NCBI GenBank assembly: GCA_037133475.1
Contig: JBAXOB010000018.1
Span: forward strand, 1 to 64,000
Reading direction: 5' to 3'
Origin: CAIVAT01 sp037133475
Lineage (GTDB): Bacteria; Bacteroidota; Bacteroidia; Bacteroidales; FEN-979
DNA length: 64,000 bases
Below the pieces are notes generated by a model, which had not been told where the DNA came from, ran no database searches, and was given only the letters and a program-made list of their open reading frames with translations. Below, piece by piece: positions 43,903-52,695 of this stretch (its first letter is position 1; each line of letters begins with the position of its first letter). Both the position numbers and the translations under genes were made by a program.

Positions 43903-45378
43903 ATGGCGAAAGATTTTCCTACCCGCGAAGAAAATTATTCTCAATGGTACAACGACCTGGTTATTAAGGCAGATTTGGCTGAAAATTCAGCCGTGCGGGG
44001 TTGTATGGTCATAAAACCTTATGGTTATGCTATTTGGGAAAGAATCCAGGCGGTGCTCGACAAAAAATTCAAGGATACAGGTCATCAGAATGCCTATTTC
44101 CCGATCTTCATTCCCAAATCGTTTTTCAGCAAAGAGGCGAGCCATGTCGAGGGTTTTGCCAAGGAATGTGCCGTAGTAACCCATTACCGGTTAAAGAATT
44201 CACCCGACGGCAAGGGGATTGTCGTGGATGAGGATGCAAAACTGGAGGAGGAGCTGATTGTGAGGCCTACTTCCGAAACCATCATCTGGGATACCTATAA
44301 GAACTGGATTAAATCTTACCGCGATCTTCCGGTTTTGATAAACCAGTGGGCCAATGTAGTCAGGTGGGAAATGAGGACCCGTCTTTTTTTACGCACCACC
44401 GAGTTCCTTTGGCAGGAGGGGCATACCGCCCATGCCACCATGCAGGAGGCGGTTGCCGAATCGGAGACCATGCTGAATGTGTATGCAGATTTTGCCGAAA
44501 ACTGGATGGCTATCCCGGTAATCAAAGGAACAAAATCTCCTGCAGAGAGATTTGCCGGGGCTATTGAAACCTATGCCATTGAAGCGCTGATGCAGGATGG
44601 TAAAGCCCTGCAGGCCGGCACTTCTCATTTTCTCGGCCAGAATTTCGCCAGGGCATTTGATGTGAAATACCTGAACCGTGAGAATCAGCTTGATTATGTT
44701 TGGGCAACCTCCTGGGGCGTTTCAACAAGGTTGATGGGCGCCTTGATCATGTCCCATTCCGATGATCATGGCCTGGTGCTGCCTCCAAAACTCGCCCCCA
44801 TACAGGTGGCGATTGTGCCGGTGTTTAAAACTGCCGAACAGCTTGAACAGATTTCGGCCGTTGTCCTGCCAATCAAAAAGGCACTGGAAGATAAGGGGAT
44901 CTCGGTAAAATATGATGACCGTGATACCCATAAGCCAGGCTGGAAGTTTACGGAGTATGAATTTAAAGGAGTGCCCGTCAGGCTGACCATCGGACCCCGC
45001 GACATTGAGCAGGGAACCGTTGAAATTGCCCGCAGGGATACCCTGGAGAAGGAGAGCCTGCAGCTTCGCGATATTGAGAATAAGGTGGTTCACCTGCTCG
45101 ACCAGATCCAGAAAAACCTGTACGACAGGGCTTTCGCTTTCCGCGAAAATAATACTTTCAGGGTTGACAGTTGGGAGGAATTTAAAAAAGTTCTCGACGA
45201 AAAGGGCGGATTCCTCTCGGCCCATTGGGATGGCACTGCCGAAACAGAAGGCTTGATCAAGGAGGAGACCAAGGCCACGATCCGGGTTATTCCCCTTGAC
45301 AACGCAAAGGAGGAGGGAAAATGTGTCTATTCAGGAAAACCCTCCACGCAGCGTGTTCTCTTTGCCAGGGCCTACTAG
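43903..45378 (+). CDS. proS: Prolyl-tRNA synthetase, archaeal/eukaryotic type (type 3)
   Basis: A 491-residue class II synthetase charging tRNA-Pro. It is the short form, without the bacterial cis-editing insert. Motif 2-like segments: VRPTSETIIW and NVVRWEMRTRLFLRTTEFLWQEGHTAH; motif 3 GRx region at ATSWGVSTRLMGALIMSHSDD. The C-terminal anticodon domain runs IVPVFKTAEQLEQ to a C-terminal FARAY, the extra zinc-type/tyrosine end typical of archaeal-type ProRS. This form is normal in Bacteroidota. Its stop and that of the convergent GIN-domain gene are 2 bases apart. Confidence 0.96.
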   Translation: MAKDFPTREENYSQWYNDLVIKADLAENSAVRGCMVIKPYGYAIWERIQAVLDKKFKDTGHQNAYFPIFIPKSFFSKEASHVEGFAKECAVVTHYRLKNSPDGKGIVVDEDAKLEEELIVRPTSETIIWDTYKNWIKSYRDLPVLINQWANVVRWEMRTRLFLRTTEFLWQEGHTAHATMQEAVAESETMLNVYADFAENWMAIPVIKGTKSPAERFAGAIETYAIEALMQDGKALQAGTSHFLGQNFARAFDVKYLNRENQLDYVWATSWGVSTRLMGALIMSHSDDHGLVLPPKLAPIQVAIVPVFKTAEQLEQISAVVLPIKKALEDKGISVKYDDRDTHKPGWKFTEYEFKGVPVRLTIGPRDIEQGTVEIARRDTLEKESLQLRDIENKVVHLLDQIQKNLYDRAFAFRENNTFRVDSWEEFKKVLDEKGGFLSAHWDGTAETEGLIKEETKATIRVIPLDNAKEEGKCVYSGKPSTQRVLFARAY

Positions 45379-45380
45379 CA

Positions 45381-46148
45381 CTACAGAGGAAGCAGCTGCC
45401 CCGTACCTGTTACCTTTATTTTAAACGATTGGGGTTTCCCGGCGTAATAAATGTTGCCGATTGAAGCAATCGTGGCTTCCAGGTCGATCATGGCCTGAAC
45501 GTAACAATCGTTGGTTCCCTTATTGGTAATGTAGGTATAGTATGTTTTCAGGTCCCGGGCATCATAGAGGCCGTAATCACCCGAGAATACAGAGGTGGTC
45601 CCGGCCAGGCCGTGAAGATGGAAATCGACGGTGCCCATATTCAGACTGAAGATACCCAGCCTGACATCCATGTTGAGGTCGATGGTCCCGCACCCGCCCC
45701 AGACCTCGACATTGATTGAATCCTGTTTCAATACCCCGGTGGAGGTGATATTCCCGGAGCCGTTATACAATACCTTCCAGATTTTATCGGTTGCAATGTA
45801 AACCTTGATCTGTTTGCTGTAGTCGCGCATCCAGTTGCACTTGTTGTTGTTCCGTATCACAAGCGTTCCTCCGTCGACCTTCGTTGAGATTCCCCCGATG
45901 ATATTCTGCCCGGCTTCGACCGTGACCCGGGTTCCTGTATCGGTCGAAAGTACCAGGTCGACATTGTTCTGGATATCGACCCTGGTAAAGGCAGGCAGAT
46001 TCCTTACCTCCTGGACGATAGTGCCATTTGTGGAGAAGCAAACGCCGCCGTTTTTGGCACATCCCGCAAGGATGAAAATCACACAAGGCAGCATGGGCAG
46101 GATCCTCAACCGATTGCCTGGAAATCTACCGAACAGTCCTTTTTCCAT
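45381..46148 (-). CDS. GIN-domain (DUF2807) lipoprotein
   Basis: The 255-residue product starts at ATG 46148 (MEKGLFGRFPGNRLR), which gives a lipoprotein signal (ILPMLPCVIFILAGC, Cys30). The open frame extends upstream but is not secretory. The rest is a right-handed parallel beta structure (GIN/DUF2807): LPAFTRVDIQNNVDLVLSTDTGTRVTVEAG, IKVYIATDKIWKVLYNGSGNI and TVDFHLHGLAGTTSVFSGDYGLYDARDL. Such domains are thought to bind or scaffold surface components; no enzyme is known. The start overlaps the end of the PagL-like gene by 23 bases, so the two are probably translated from one message. Confidence 0.83.
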   Translation of the reverse strand: MEKGLFGRFPGNRLRILPMLPCVIFILAGCAKNGGVCFSTNGTIVQEVRNLPAFTRVDIQNNVDLVLSTDTGTRVTVEAGQNIIGGISTKVDGGTLVIRNNNKCNWMRDYSKQIKVYIATDKIWKVLYNGSGNITSTGVLKQDSINVEVWGGCGTIDLNMDVRLGIFSLNMGTVDFHLHGLAGTTSVFSGDYGLYDARDLKTYYTYITNKGTNDCYVQAMIDLEATIASIGNIYYAGKPQSFKIKVTGTGQLLPL

Positions 46149-47370
46149 ATTTCTTATCAAATTTGTAACCCAGACCCCACCCGATATAATCGGCCCTGCC
46201 CCAGTGAACCTTGAGCATGACCATGGCAAAAATATCTTTTGAGAAATTGTATTGCAGGGATAATTTTTCGTAAAGCGGCCCATTGCTTTTTTCCTTCCCC
46301 GCCAGGTAATAGCCAAGGTTGAAAATAAAGCCGACATGGGATAATACCAGCTGGTAGACCCCGTTAATGCCCGGGCGAATAACACTCATCTTATTTGGTA
46401 CCGGGATGTCGTGCTTCTCAAGGATTTTAATCTGCGAGGGATCATAGGAAACATCAAGCCCCAGACCGGCTTTGCTTTTCTGGCTTAGCCTCACAAAGGT
46501 GTTTTCGAAGAGATGGTAAACAAGGAAATTCTGACCGAATACCGCCTGCATGTTTTTGTATCCCAGCAGTCCGCCGATGTTGAATTCAAGGGTACGCCAT
46601 ATAATAGCCTCATAAGGTGCCGTTGGAGCATAATACCTGTCGTGGATATCCCTGTTCTCTTTGAACGGCCGATAGGCGATTCCAATATTGATGAGGGGGG
46701 CATTCAGACCGAAATTAGGCAATTTGAGAGAACCGTTCGAAAAGTGCTGCAGGCTGATCCCGGAGGTGACGGTGAGGAAATAATTGATCCGGTACCGGGC
46801 TTCAAACATCATGTTGGCGGCAGCGTTGATATGGGAACCGATCGCCAGGTTTTTATAGTTTGTAAGGCGGTCAAAGGGTTTCGTGACATAACCCAATCCG
46901 AGGGCCAGCCGAAACCCTGCTGAGAAATTCTTGTGCTGGTACAACGGGAAATTGATAAAGGGCATCACGGCATAAATTTTGCCCAGTGCGGGGTTGTTGC
47001 CATACCCCGAATAAAAGAAGGAGAAGCCGATCAGCGGATACTGGTAGGTTCGTTCCCACTGGTATTTGCCATAGGTGAGCTGTTGGATAACGATTTCAAA
47101 AGCCGGGAAATGGGCGTTGAAAATATCCAGTTCCGTATGTTGTGCATAGAGGAATCCATAATGAAGTTTACCCTCAATCATCAGATTTGATGAAAAGAGT
47201 TTGTGTTCAAACTGCGGAAACCCATGTCTAGGAAACATGAACCCCAGCAGGAAAAGGAAAAGCAAAACCCGAAATGACTTGTGTTTCAAAATTATACGTA
47301 ATATCCTGTTAAGTTGGACCCGGGCGACAAATTTATCATGATTTGAGCACTTGCAGGCACTTTTATCCAC
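46126..47370 (-). CDS. Lipid A 3-O-deacylase-like protein (PagL/acyloxyacyl hydrolase family)
   Basis: A 414-residue protein with a hydrophobic signal (FRVLLFLFLLGFMFPRHGFP, after about 30 residues) and a barrel-like body. The PagL signature is HFSNGSLKLPNFGLNAPLI, with the catalytic His209 and Ser211 and a conserved Asn212; PagL removes the 3-O acyl chain of lipid A in the outer membrane. It is more than twice the length of PagL (about 170 residues), so strands on both sides are extra. The start is unsettled: the ATG at 47370 gives a long lead, while a TTG at 47289 would give a normal signal (KHKSFRVLLFLFLL). It overlaps the following GIN-domain gene and is divergent from mazG. Confidence 0.82.
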   Translation of the reverse strand: MDKSACKCSNHDKFVARVQLNRILRIILKHKSFRVLLFLFLLGFMFPRHGFPQFEHKLFSSNLMIEGKLHYGFLYAQHTELDIFNAHFPAFEIVIQQLTYGKYQWERTYQYPLIGFSFFYSGYGNNPALGKIYAVMPFINFPLYQHKNFSAGFRLALGLGYVTKPFDRLTNYKNLAIGSHINAAANMMFEARYRINYFLTVTSGISLQHFSNGSLKLPNFGLNAPLINIGIAYRPFKENRDIHDRYYAPTAPYEAIIWRTLEFNIGGLLGYKNMQAVFGQNFLVYHLFENTFVRLSQKSKAGLGLDVSYDPSQIKILEKHDIPVPNKMSVIRPGINGVYQLVLSHVGFIFNLGYYLAGKEKSNGPLYEKLSLQYNFSKDIFAMVMLKVHWGRADYIGWGLGYKFDKKYGKRTVR

Positions 47371-47408
47371 AATTCAGACTATTAATAACGCTGCAAACGT
47401 GAAATGCT

Positions 47409-47416
47409 TACTTTTG
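47409..47416 (+). promoter_or_regulatory. Candidate -7 box of mazG
   Basis: TACTTTTG fits TAnnTTTG and ends 15 bases before the ATG at 47432. It lies in the space between the divergent PagL-like gene and mazG; the TTG element is absent. Confidence 0.4.
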
Positions 47417-47431
47417 CGTAAAATATTATTG

Positions 47432-48211
47432 ATGGAAGAGAAAATTGCCTCATTCAGAAAGCTTCTTGAGATCATGGATGAGCTCAGGACCAAGTGCCCG
47501 TGGGATAAGAAGCAAACCATAGAATCTCTCAGGTACCTTACCATCGAGGAGACCTATGAACTGTCGGAATCGATCCTGCAGAATGATATGGATTCGATAA
47601 AAAAGGAGCTGGGCGACCTGATGCTTCACCTGGTGTTTTATTCCAGGATCGCCTCCGAAACCAATGCCTTCGATATTAAAGATGTGCTGGACAGCATCAT
47701 TGCCAAGCTGATCAACCGTCATCCCCATATTTTCGGCGATGTCCAGGTGAAAGATGCCAAAGAGGTCCACGATAACTGGGAAAGGATAAAGTTGCTGGAG
47801 AAGGGCAACAAATCAGTGCTTTCGGGTGTGCCCGCAGGACTGCCCGCAATGGTAAAGGCCTTCCGGATCCAGGAAAAGGCCAGCGGGGTTGGTTTCGACT
47901 GGGAAAAGCCGGAACAGGTATGGGAGAAGGTGATGGAGGAGCTGAATGAACTCAGGGAGGTCGTTGAAAACGACTCAGACCATAAGAGAAGGGAAGATGA
48001 GCTCGGCGACCTGATCTTCGCCATTGTCAACTATGCCCGGTTTATCGGGGTGAACCCCGAAGACGCACTGGAACATACCAACAGGAAGTTTATCAAGCGG
48101 TTCAAGCATCTTGAAGACAAGGCAAGAGGGGAAAACCGGCCGTTGCATGAATTAACCCTCGCCGAAATGGACGTCCACTGGAACGAGGCGAAAAAATCCG
48201 ACAGTAAATAG
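47432..48211 (+). CDS. mazG: Nucleoside triphosphate pyrophosphohydrolase MazG
   Basis: A 259-residue enzyme that cleaves NTPs to NMP and pyrophosphate, clearing noncanonical or excess nucleotides. The duplicated MazG domain is plain: CPWDKKQTIESLRYLTIEETYELSESI with ELGDLMLHLVFYSRI (first), then GVPAGLPAMVKAFRIQEKASGVGFDW and ELGDLIFAIVNYARFIGVNPEDALEHTNRKF (second), each with the E-x-x-E...ExxD metal ligands. The start at ATG 47432 was chosen since it opens with the family helix and follows a -7 box; an ATG 27 codons upstream is not family-like. It is followed 42 bases later by a cluster of polytopic membrane proteins. Confidence 0.95.
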   Translation: MEEKIASFRKLLEIMDELRTKCPWDKKQTIESLRYLTIEETYELSESILQNDMDSIKKELGDLMLHLVFYSRIASETNAFDIKDVLDSIIAKLINRHPHIFGDVQVKDAKEVHDNWERIKLLEKGNKSVLSGVPAGLPAMVKAFRIQEKASGVGFDWEKPEQVWEKVMEELNELREVVENDSDHKRREDELGDLIFAIVNYARFIGVNPEDALEHTNRKFIKRFKHLEDKARGENRPLHELTLAEMDVHWNEAKKSDSK

Positions 48212-48253
48212 TCAGCCCAAGGTCAGCATGACAAAACTTGTTCGGGATATCCC

Positions 48254-49705
48254 GTGGAGTTTGCAAATCAAATATCCGGCTTAGTGGAAAACAATATCTG
48301 GAAAAAAATATCCCCGGAGATAATCGTTGCCCTAATCCTGTTTTTACTCCTGGGCACGCTTGGCCTCTTGGTAAACACAACAGGCGATTCAGGCGACAGT
48401 ATCCTTCATTTTCTCTATTCCAGGGGGTCGTTTTCCCATCCCGTGTTTTTTCTCCATCATTGGGCAAAACCCCTGTTTGTGCTGGTAAGCGCACCCTTTT
48501 CACAGTTCGGCTTCAAAGGAATCATCCTGTTCAACTGCCTGATGGTGGCGCTGATTGCGCATGTTACCTTCCTGACGGCCAGGACCCTGAAGTTGAATAA
48601 CGCCTGGCTGGTGTATGTCCTTATTTTAGGATGCCCCCTGTTCCTGAAACTGACCTTTTCAGGATTGACGGAATACCTGTTTGGGCTGGTGCTGGTTCTC
48701 TCGGTGTACCTGGCAGTAAAAACAAGGTATCTTGCCGCCGTCATCGTGGTATCCTTCCTGCCGTTTGTGCGATCGGAAGGACTCATTGTCCTGGGGGTGT
48801 TCGGGTTGTTCATGGTATTCAGGAAGAGATTCACATTGCTGCCGTGGCTGCTTACCGGGCACCTTGTCTATAGCCTCGCCGGTTTTTTCTATTACAGGGA
48901 TTTTTTTTGGGTATTTACCAAAATCCCTTACCGGAACCTGGGCAGCCAGTATGGAAGCGGAAAGATATTTGATTTTATTCACAGGTTGAATTATGTCATT
49001 GAAAAACCGGTATTTGCTTTGCTTGTCATCGGGCTTGCTGCACTCTTCATCCGGTTTGTTATGGCAAAGCCCAGGAAAGCGGAGGATGGCGGACTTTGGC
49101 TCGTTTGCGCTCTGTTTTTGGCTGTATTTATTGCCCACAGCCTGTTCTGGTGGCTTGGAATATTCAATTCGATGGGTCTGCCGCGGGTATTGATCCCGCT
49201 GGTCCCCATGGTTGCACTGATAGCGCTGTCGGGAATTGGCGCCGTCAGTTCCGGTTTGGGAAAAACAGGCAGGCAGGTGCTGATCGGGATGATCTTACTG
49301 GTCGTTTCGGTTTATCCCTTTACGCATCGTGAAAAGGGGGTCGTTTTCAACCAGGATATGTTCAGACTGCCGGATAATGAGCTTATTGACAAGAAAGTGG
49401 TGCCATACCTGAAAAGCAATACGGGTAATTTAAGCGGCAGGTTGTTGTATTACTCCCATGCCTATTTCAGTGTTACCCTTGATATAGATCACTTTAACGA
49501 TTCGTTGCACAGGGACCTGTTAAGGTTGTCGGGAGAAGTTCCTCCGAAGGGGGCAGTTGTTATCTGGGACGACTGGTTCTCGGTGGTTGAAAATGGCGTC
49601 ACGCTTGAACGTTTGAAGAATATAGGCAATCTGAAGCTTTTAAAGGAATTTGAAACGCATGATCATGACAGGGTTGTTAAATTTGTGGTATTTATTGCTT
49701 CCTGA
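48254..49705 (+). CDS. Polytopic membrane protein A, GT-C-like (paralog of 52696)
   Basis: A 483-residue protein with about 11 hydrophobic helices and no signal peptide. After helix 1 a first extracytoplasmic loop begins GDSGDSILHFLY with a D-x-x-D pattern, like the acidic loop of GT-C glycosyltransferases (ArnT/PMT type). Further marks: LTFSGLTEYLFGL, SFLPFVRSEGL, WVFTKIPYRNLGSQYGSG and LFWWLGIFNSMGLPRVLIP, all shared with the protein at 52696. A C-terminal soluble part (about 90 residues) ends near IWDDWFSVVENG. The GTG at 48254 is used (GTG 48284 is an alternative). Predicted role is transfer of sugar from a lipid carrier; no homologue with proven function is recognised. Confidence 0.72.
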   Translation: MEFANQISGLVENNIWKKISPEIIVALILFLLLGTLGLLVNTTGDSGDSILHFLYSRGSFSHPVFFLHHWAKPLFVLVSAPFSQFGFKGIILFNCLMVALIAHVTFLTARTLKLNNAWLVYVLILGCPLFLKLTFSGLTEYLFGLVLVLSVYLAVKTRYLAAVIVVSFLPFVRSEGLIVLGVFGLFMVFRKRFTLLPWLLTGHLVYSLAGFFYYRDFFWVFTKIPYRNLGSQYGSGKIFDFIHRLNYVIEKPVFALLVIGLAALFIRFVMAKPRKAEDGGLWLVCALFLAVFIAHSLFWWLGIFNSMGLPRVLIPLVPMVALIALSGIGAVSSGLGKTGRQVLIGMILLVVSVYPFTHREKGVVFNQDMFRLPDNELIDKKVVPYLKSNTGNLSGRLLYYSHAYFSVTLDIDHFNDSLHRDLLRLSGEVPPKGAVVIWDDWFSVVENGVTLERLKNIGNLKLLKEFETHDHDRVVKFVVFIAS

Positions 49706-49768
49706 TTTTCGTCTTTAACTATGTTGAATGGTACACAGGTTCCAGTTATTTATCCGGCAGGTATCCGC

Positions 49769-51085
49769 ATGATCCATAAAATTGAAAAACATATTGTTTT
49801 TTGGATTTTCCTCGTGTTGCTTTTCTACACCGCGAGGATAAACTGGGGCCACGGCCAGTGGGAGCGTGTGATACGTTCCGACGGGAAGGGATACTATGCA
49901 TACCTGCCCGCTGTCTTCATTTACCATGACCTTAATTTCGGCTTTTTCCAGGAGGCCGAGGTGACCAAATCCTATGACAGGAGCCTCTTTTATGATTACA
50001 GGTCGAATCATGGGGGAAGGGTGATCAACAAGTATTTTATAGGTGAATCGTTACTGGTTGCGCCGTTTTTTTTGATAGCACACCTGGGGGCCAGCATCAC
50101 GGGATTGCCGGCCGACGGTTACTCCCGGATCTACATTGTTTTCCTTACCATTGCCGCCCTTTTTTATTTGTCGCTCGGGCTGTATTGTTTCAAAAAGACA
50201 CTGAGACTATACGGTTTCAGTTCAGGGATCATTGTTTTTACCCTGGTGGCGCTCCTGTTTGGAACCAATCTTTTCTATTATTCAATCGGTGAGGTGGCGA
50301 TGAGCCATGTCTACTCCTTTTCAATGGTTTCGGTTTTTATATACCAGGTCCGCCGGTATTTCAATACCCTAAACCCGGTTAATTTTATCTTCGCCTCAAT
50401 TGCCCTGGGGCTGATCATCCTTATCCGGCCCGTTAACGGCCTGGTCATCTTATCGGTGCCATTTTTAAGCGGAACATCCCATACTTTCAGAACGGGGTTC
50501 GGAAATTTACTCAAAGGCCGACCCTGTGTTTTCCTGGCTATCTTATGTTGTTTCACTATTATTGCCATCCAACTGATGGTCTATAAGTTACAAACCGGCG
50601 ATTTCTTGGTCTATTCCTATGGCAGTGAAGGCTTTGATTTTCAACATCCGCATGTAGTCGATTTTTTATTCAGTTTCAAAAAGGGATTTTTTATCTATAC
50701 GCCGCTTTGCTTGATAGCCCTGTTCGGGCTGATACCGGCTTATCCGGATAAGTTTGAATTTTACGGCATCCTCCTTTTCCTGCTATTGGTCGTATATTTT
50801 CTTTCCTGCTGGTGGATGTGGTATTATGGCGGTAGTTTTTCGGCCAGGGTGATGGTTGAATATCTTCCCTATTTCGGGATTTTGCTGGCCGGCCTTGTTA
50901 AATGGTCAAACCATAAAAAAGGTGTTTACCTGGTCGCGGGACTGATGACCCTGGCCATTATGGTAAACCAGGTGCAAACCATTCAATACCGGTATTTTAT
51001 GATACATTGGTCGGAAATGGACAAACAAAAATACTGGGACACATTTCTTGACGTCAAACCGATTGTTGAAAAAAAGTTGAATTAG
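49769..51085 (+). CDS. Polytopic membrane protein B, GT-C-like (paralog of 54244)
   Basis: A 438-residue protein of about 11 membrane helices. It opens with helix 1 (HIVFWIFLVLLFYTARINWG) and a first loop with RSDGKGYYAYLPAVFIYHDL, containing the Asp and Tyr-Tyr that recall the acidic first loop in GT-C enzymes. Later landmarks are INKYFIGESLLVAPFFL, YSYGSEGFDFQHPHVVDFLF and a C-terminal MIHWSEMDKQKYWDTFLDVK. ATG 49769 is preferred over ATG 49721 because it aligns with the start of its paralog at 54244. It is 15-63 bases after protein A. Donor and acceptor are unknown; a role in glycan or lipid modification is inferred. Confidence 0.7.
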   Translation: MIHKIEKHIVFWIFLVLLFYTARINWGHGQWERVIRSDGKGYYAYLPAVFIYHDLNFGFFQEAEVTKSYDRSLFYDYRSNHGGRVINKYFIGESLLVAPFFLIAHLGASITGLPADGYSRIYIVFLTIAALFYLSLGLYCFKKTLRLYGFSSGIIVFTLVALLFGTNLFYYSIGEVAMSHVYSFSMVSVFIYQVRRYFNTLNPVNFIFASIALGLIILIRPVNGLVILSVPFLSGTSHTFRTGFGNLLKGRPCVFLAILCCFTIIAIQLMVYKLQTGDFLVYSYGSEGFDFQHPHVVDFLFSFKKGFFIYTPLCLIALFGLIPAYPDKFEFYGILLFLLLVVYFLSCWWMWYYGGSFSARVMVEYLPYFGILLAGLVKWSNHKKGVYLVAGLMTLAIMVNQVQTIQYRYFMIHWSEMDKQKYWDTFLDVKPIVEKKLN

Positions 51086-51177
51086 GCAATTACGATTGGG
51101 AACCCTGACGGAAATGATCTCTATTGTTGACAGGATATCCGTTTTTGGGAAATCAGAATAATGTTCATTCATGCGCT

Positions 51178-52644
51178 ATGGATTTTGTGAAAAAAATTAA
51201 AATCATCCCGGTCTTATTTGTGGTGGCGGGTCTCGTGATCTTCGCCTATATCGCTGTCAAGGCAACAGTCTCCTCCTTTACGCATGACGAGAGTTTCTCC
51301 TATCTCCGATATGTTTCCCATAGCTTTATGGATCTGATTTCCAACAAGGACGCTTATACCAATAACCATATTTTAAATACGCTGTGCATGAAATATTCCG
51401 AAATGATATTCGGGAATTCCGTCCTGGCATTGCGTCTGCCAAATCTTTTGCTGCTGGTTGTCTTCTTCGCATACGCATACCTGCTCTTACGCAAAATCAA
51501 CCCTGTAACCGGCCTGTGCATCTTTATCCTGATGGCGACCAATACGGCATTGATCGACTTTTTCGGGTTGGCCAGGGGCTATGGATTGTCGATCGGGTTT
51601 ATGACCATGAGTTTATATTCCCTTGTACAATCTTTTGAGGAAAAAAGAACGAAGAACCTCGTCCTGTTTAACATCGGGGCTCTGCTGGCGATATTCAGTA
51701 ATTTCACCTTGCTGACCTTTTATGTGGCTGCACTGGTTGCTTATAACTTTATCATCCTGCAGGAATGCCGTTTCTCTTTGAAGGAGAAGGGCCTGCTGCT
51801 TAAAGCAAATACTGTCAACCTGGTTTCCTTGTTCGGCTTCCTGGTAGTGCTTTATGAGCCTGTTAGGAAGGCGGTTAAGTTTAATTCATTCGATTTTGGC
51901 GGCAAACACGGATTCATGCATGATACGGGCATGTCGGTGATTTACCACCTGTTCAATAATATTCCGTTAAACCCTGCGGGGATATTGGTGATACAGGTTG
52001 CCCTTTCGGTTATAATCCTGATCCCCTTTGTGCTGATCCTGAAAAACCTGGTGCTGTCAAAGACTGAGTTTTTCTCCCGGTTCCGGTCGATGGTGATCAT
52101 AAACCTGGTTTTCCTTCTCATAGCCGCCGAAACTGTTGTTCAGCATTACCTGCTGAAAACCGATTACCTGGTAGGCCGGTTTTCCCTGTTTCTCGTCCCC
52201 CTGTTGATGCTGAATTTCGGCTTTTTTATGGAATACCTGATGAAATTCAGGTTCCGGGGTGTGATATACACCTTTGTCATTGTGCTGTCGTTGCTGTCGG
52301 CGGTAAATTTTTACCGGAACACGAACCTCTACTCCTGTGCCGAATGGAACTACGACAGGGAGACGAAAAATGCTGTCCTCGCACTGATCAGGGATCACCA
52401 GGCGGTTGCGGGAAACCAGCGAAATATCAAGTTGGGAATCAACTGGTTGTTCGAGCCAACCATCAACTTTTACAGGTCAACCTGGAACCTTTCCTGGCTG
52501 TTGCCTGTCGACAGGGACGGACTCACCTCGCTGGATCAGTATGAATATATCTTCACAGCTGATACTGCCGGGGTGAAGAACAAAAATTACGATATTATCT
52601 TTTCATCGGACATTACCGGCACGAGGTTAACCCGGATGAAATGA
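51178..52644 (+). CDS. Polytopic membrane protein C, ArnT/PMT-like glycosyltransferase
   Basis: The 488-residue protein (ATG 51178, MDFVKKIKIIPVLF; an upstream ATG 51124 is less likely) has about 11 helices. The first periplasmic loop has SSFTHDESFSYLRYVSHSF, where Asp-Glu matches the metal/donor-binding DE of GT39/ArnT-family enzymes. The remainder is hydrophobic with a short soluble C-terminus (FLVGRFSLFLVPLLMLNFGFF, then ANTNLYSCAEWNYDRETKN-like region). It may move a sugar from a polyprenyl phosphate onto a lipid or protein. It lies between the A and A' genes, 93 bases after B, all on one strand. Of the five membrane proteins this is the closest to a known GT-C family. Confidence 0.72.
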   Translation: MDFVKKIKIIPVLFVVAGLVIFAYIAVKATVSSFTHDESFSYLRYVSHSFMDLISNKDAYTNNHILNTLCMKYSEMIFGNSVLALRLPNLLLLVVFFAYAYLLLRKINPVTGLCIFILMATNTALIDFFGLARGYGLSIGFMTMSLYSLVQSFEEKRTKNLVLFNIGALLAIFSNFTLLTFYVAALVAYNFIILQECRFSLKEKGLLLKANTVNLVSLFGFLVVLYEPVRKAVKFNSFDFGGKHGFMHDTGMSVIYHLFNNIPLNPAGILVIQVALSVIILIPFVLILKNLVLSKTEFFSRFRSMVIINLVFLLIAAETVVQHYLLKTDYLVGRFSLFLVPLLMLNFGFFMEYLMKFRFRGVIYTFVIVLSLLSAVNFYRNTNLYSCAEWNYDRETKNAVLALIRDHQAVAGNQRNIKLGINWLFEPTINFYRSTWNLSWLLPVDRDGLTSLDQYEYIFTADTAGVKNKNYDIIFSSDITGTRLTRMK

Positions 52645-52695
52645 CCTGTCATTTTTGATGGAGTAAAAAATTGGTTTCGAATTGTTTCCTGTTTC

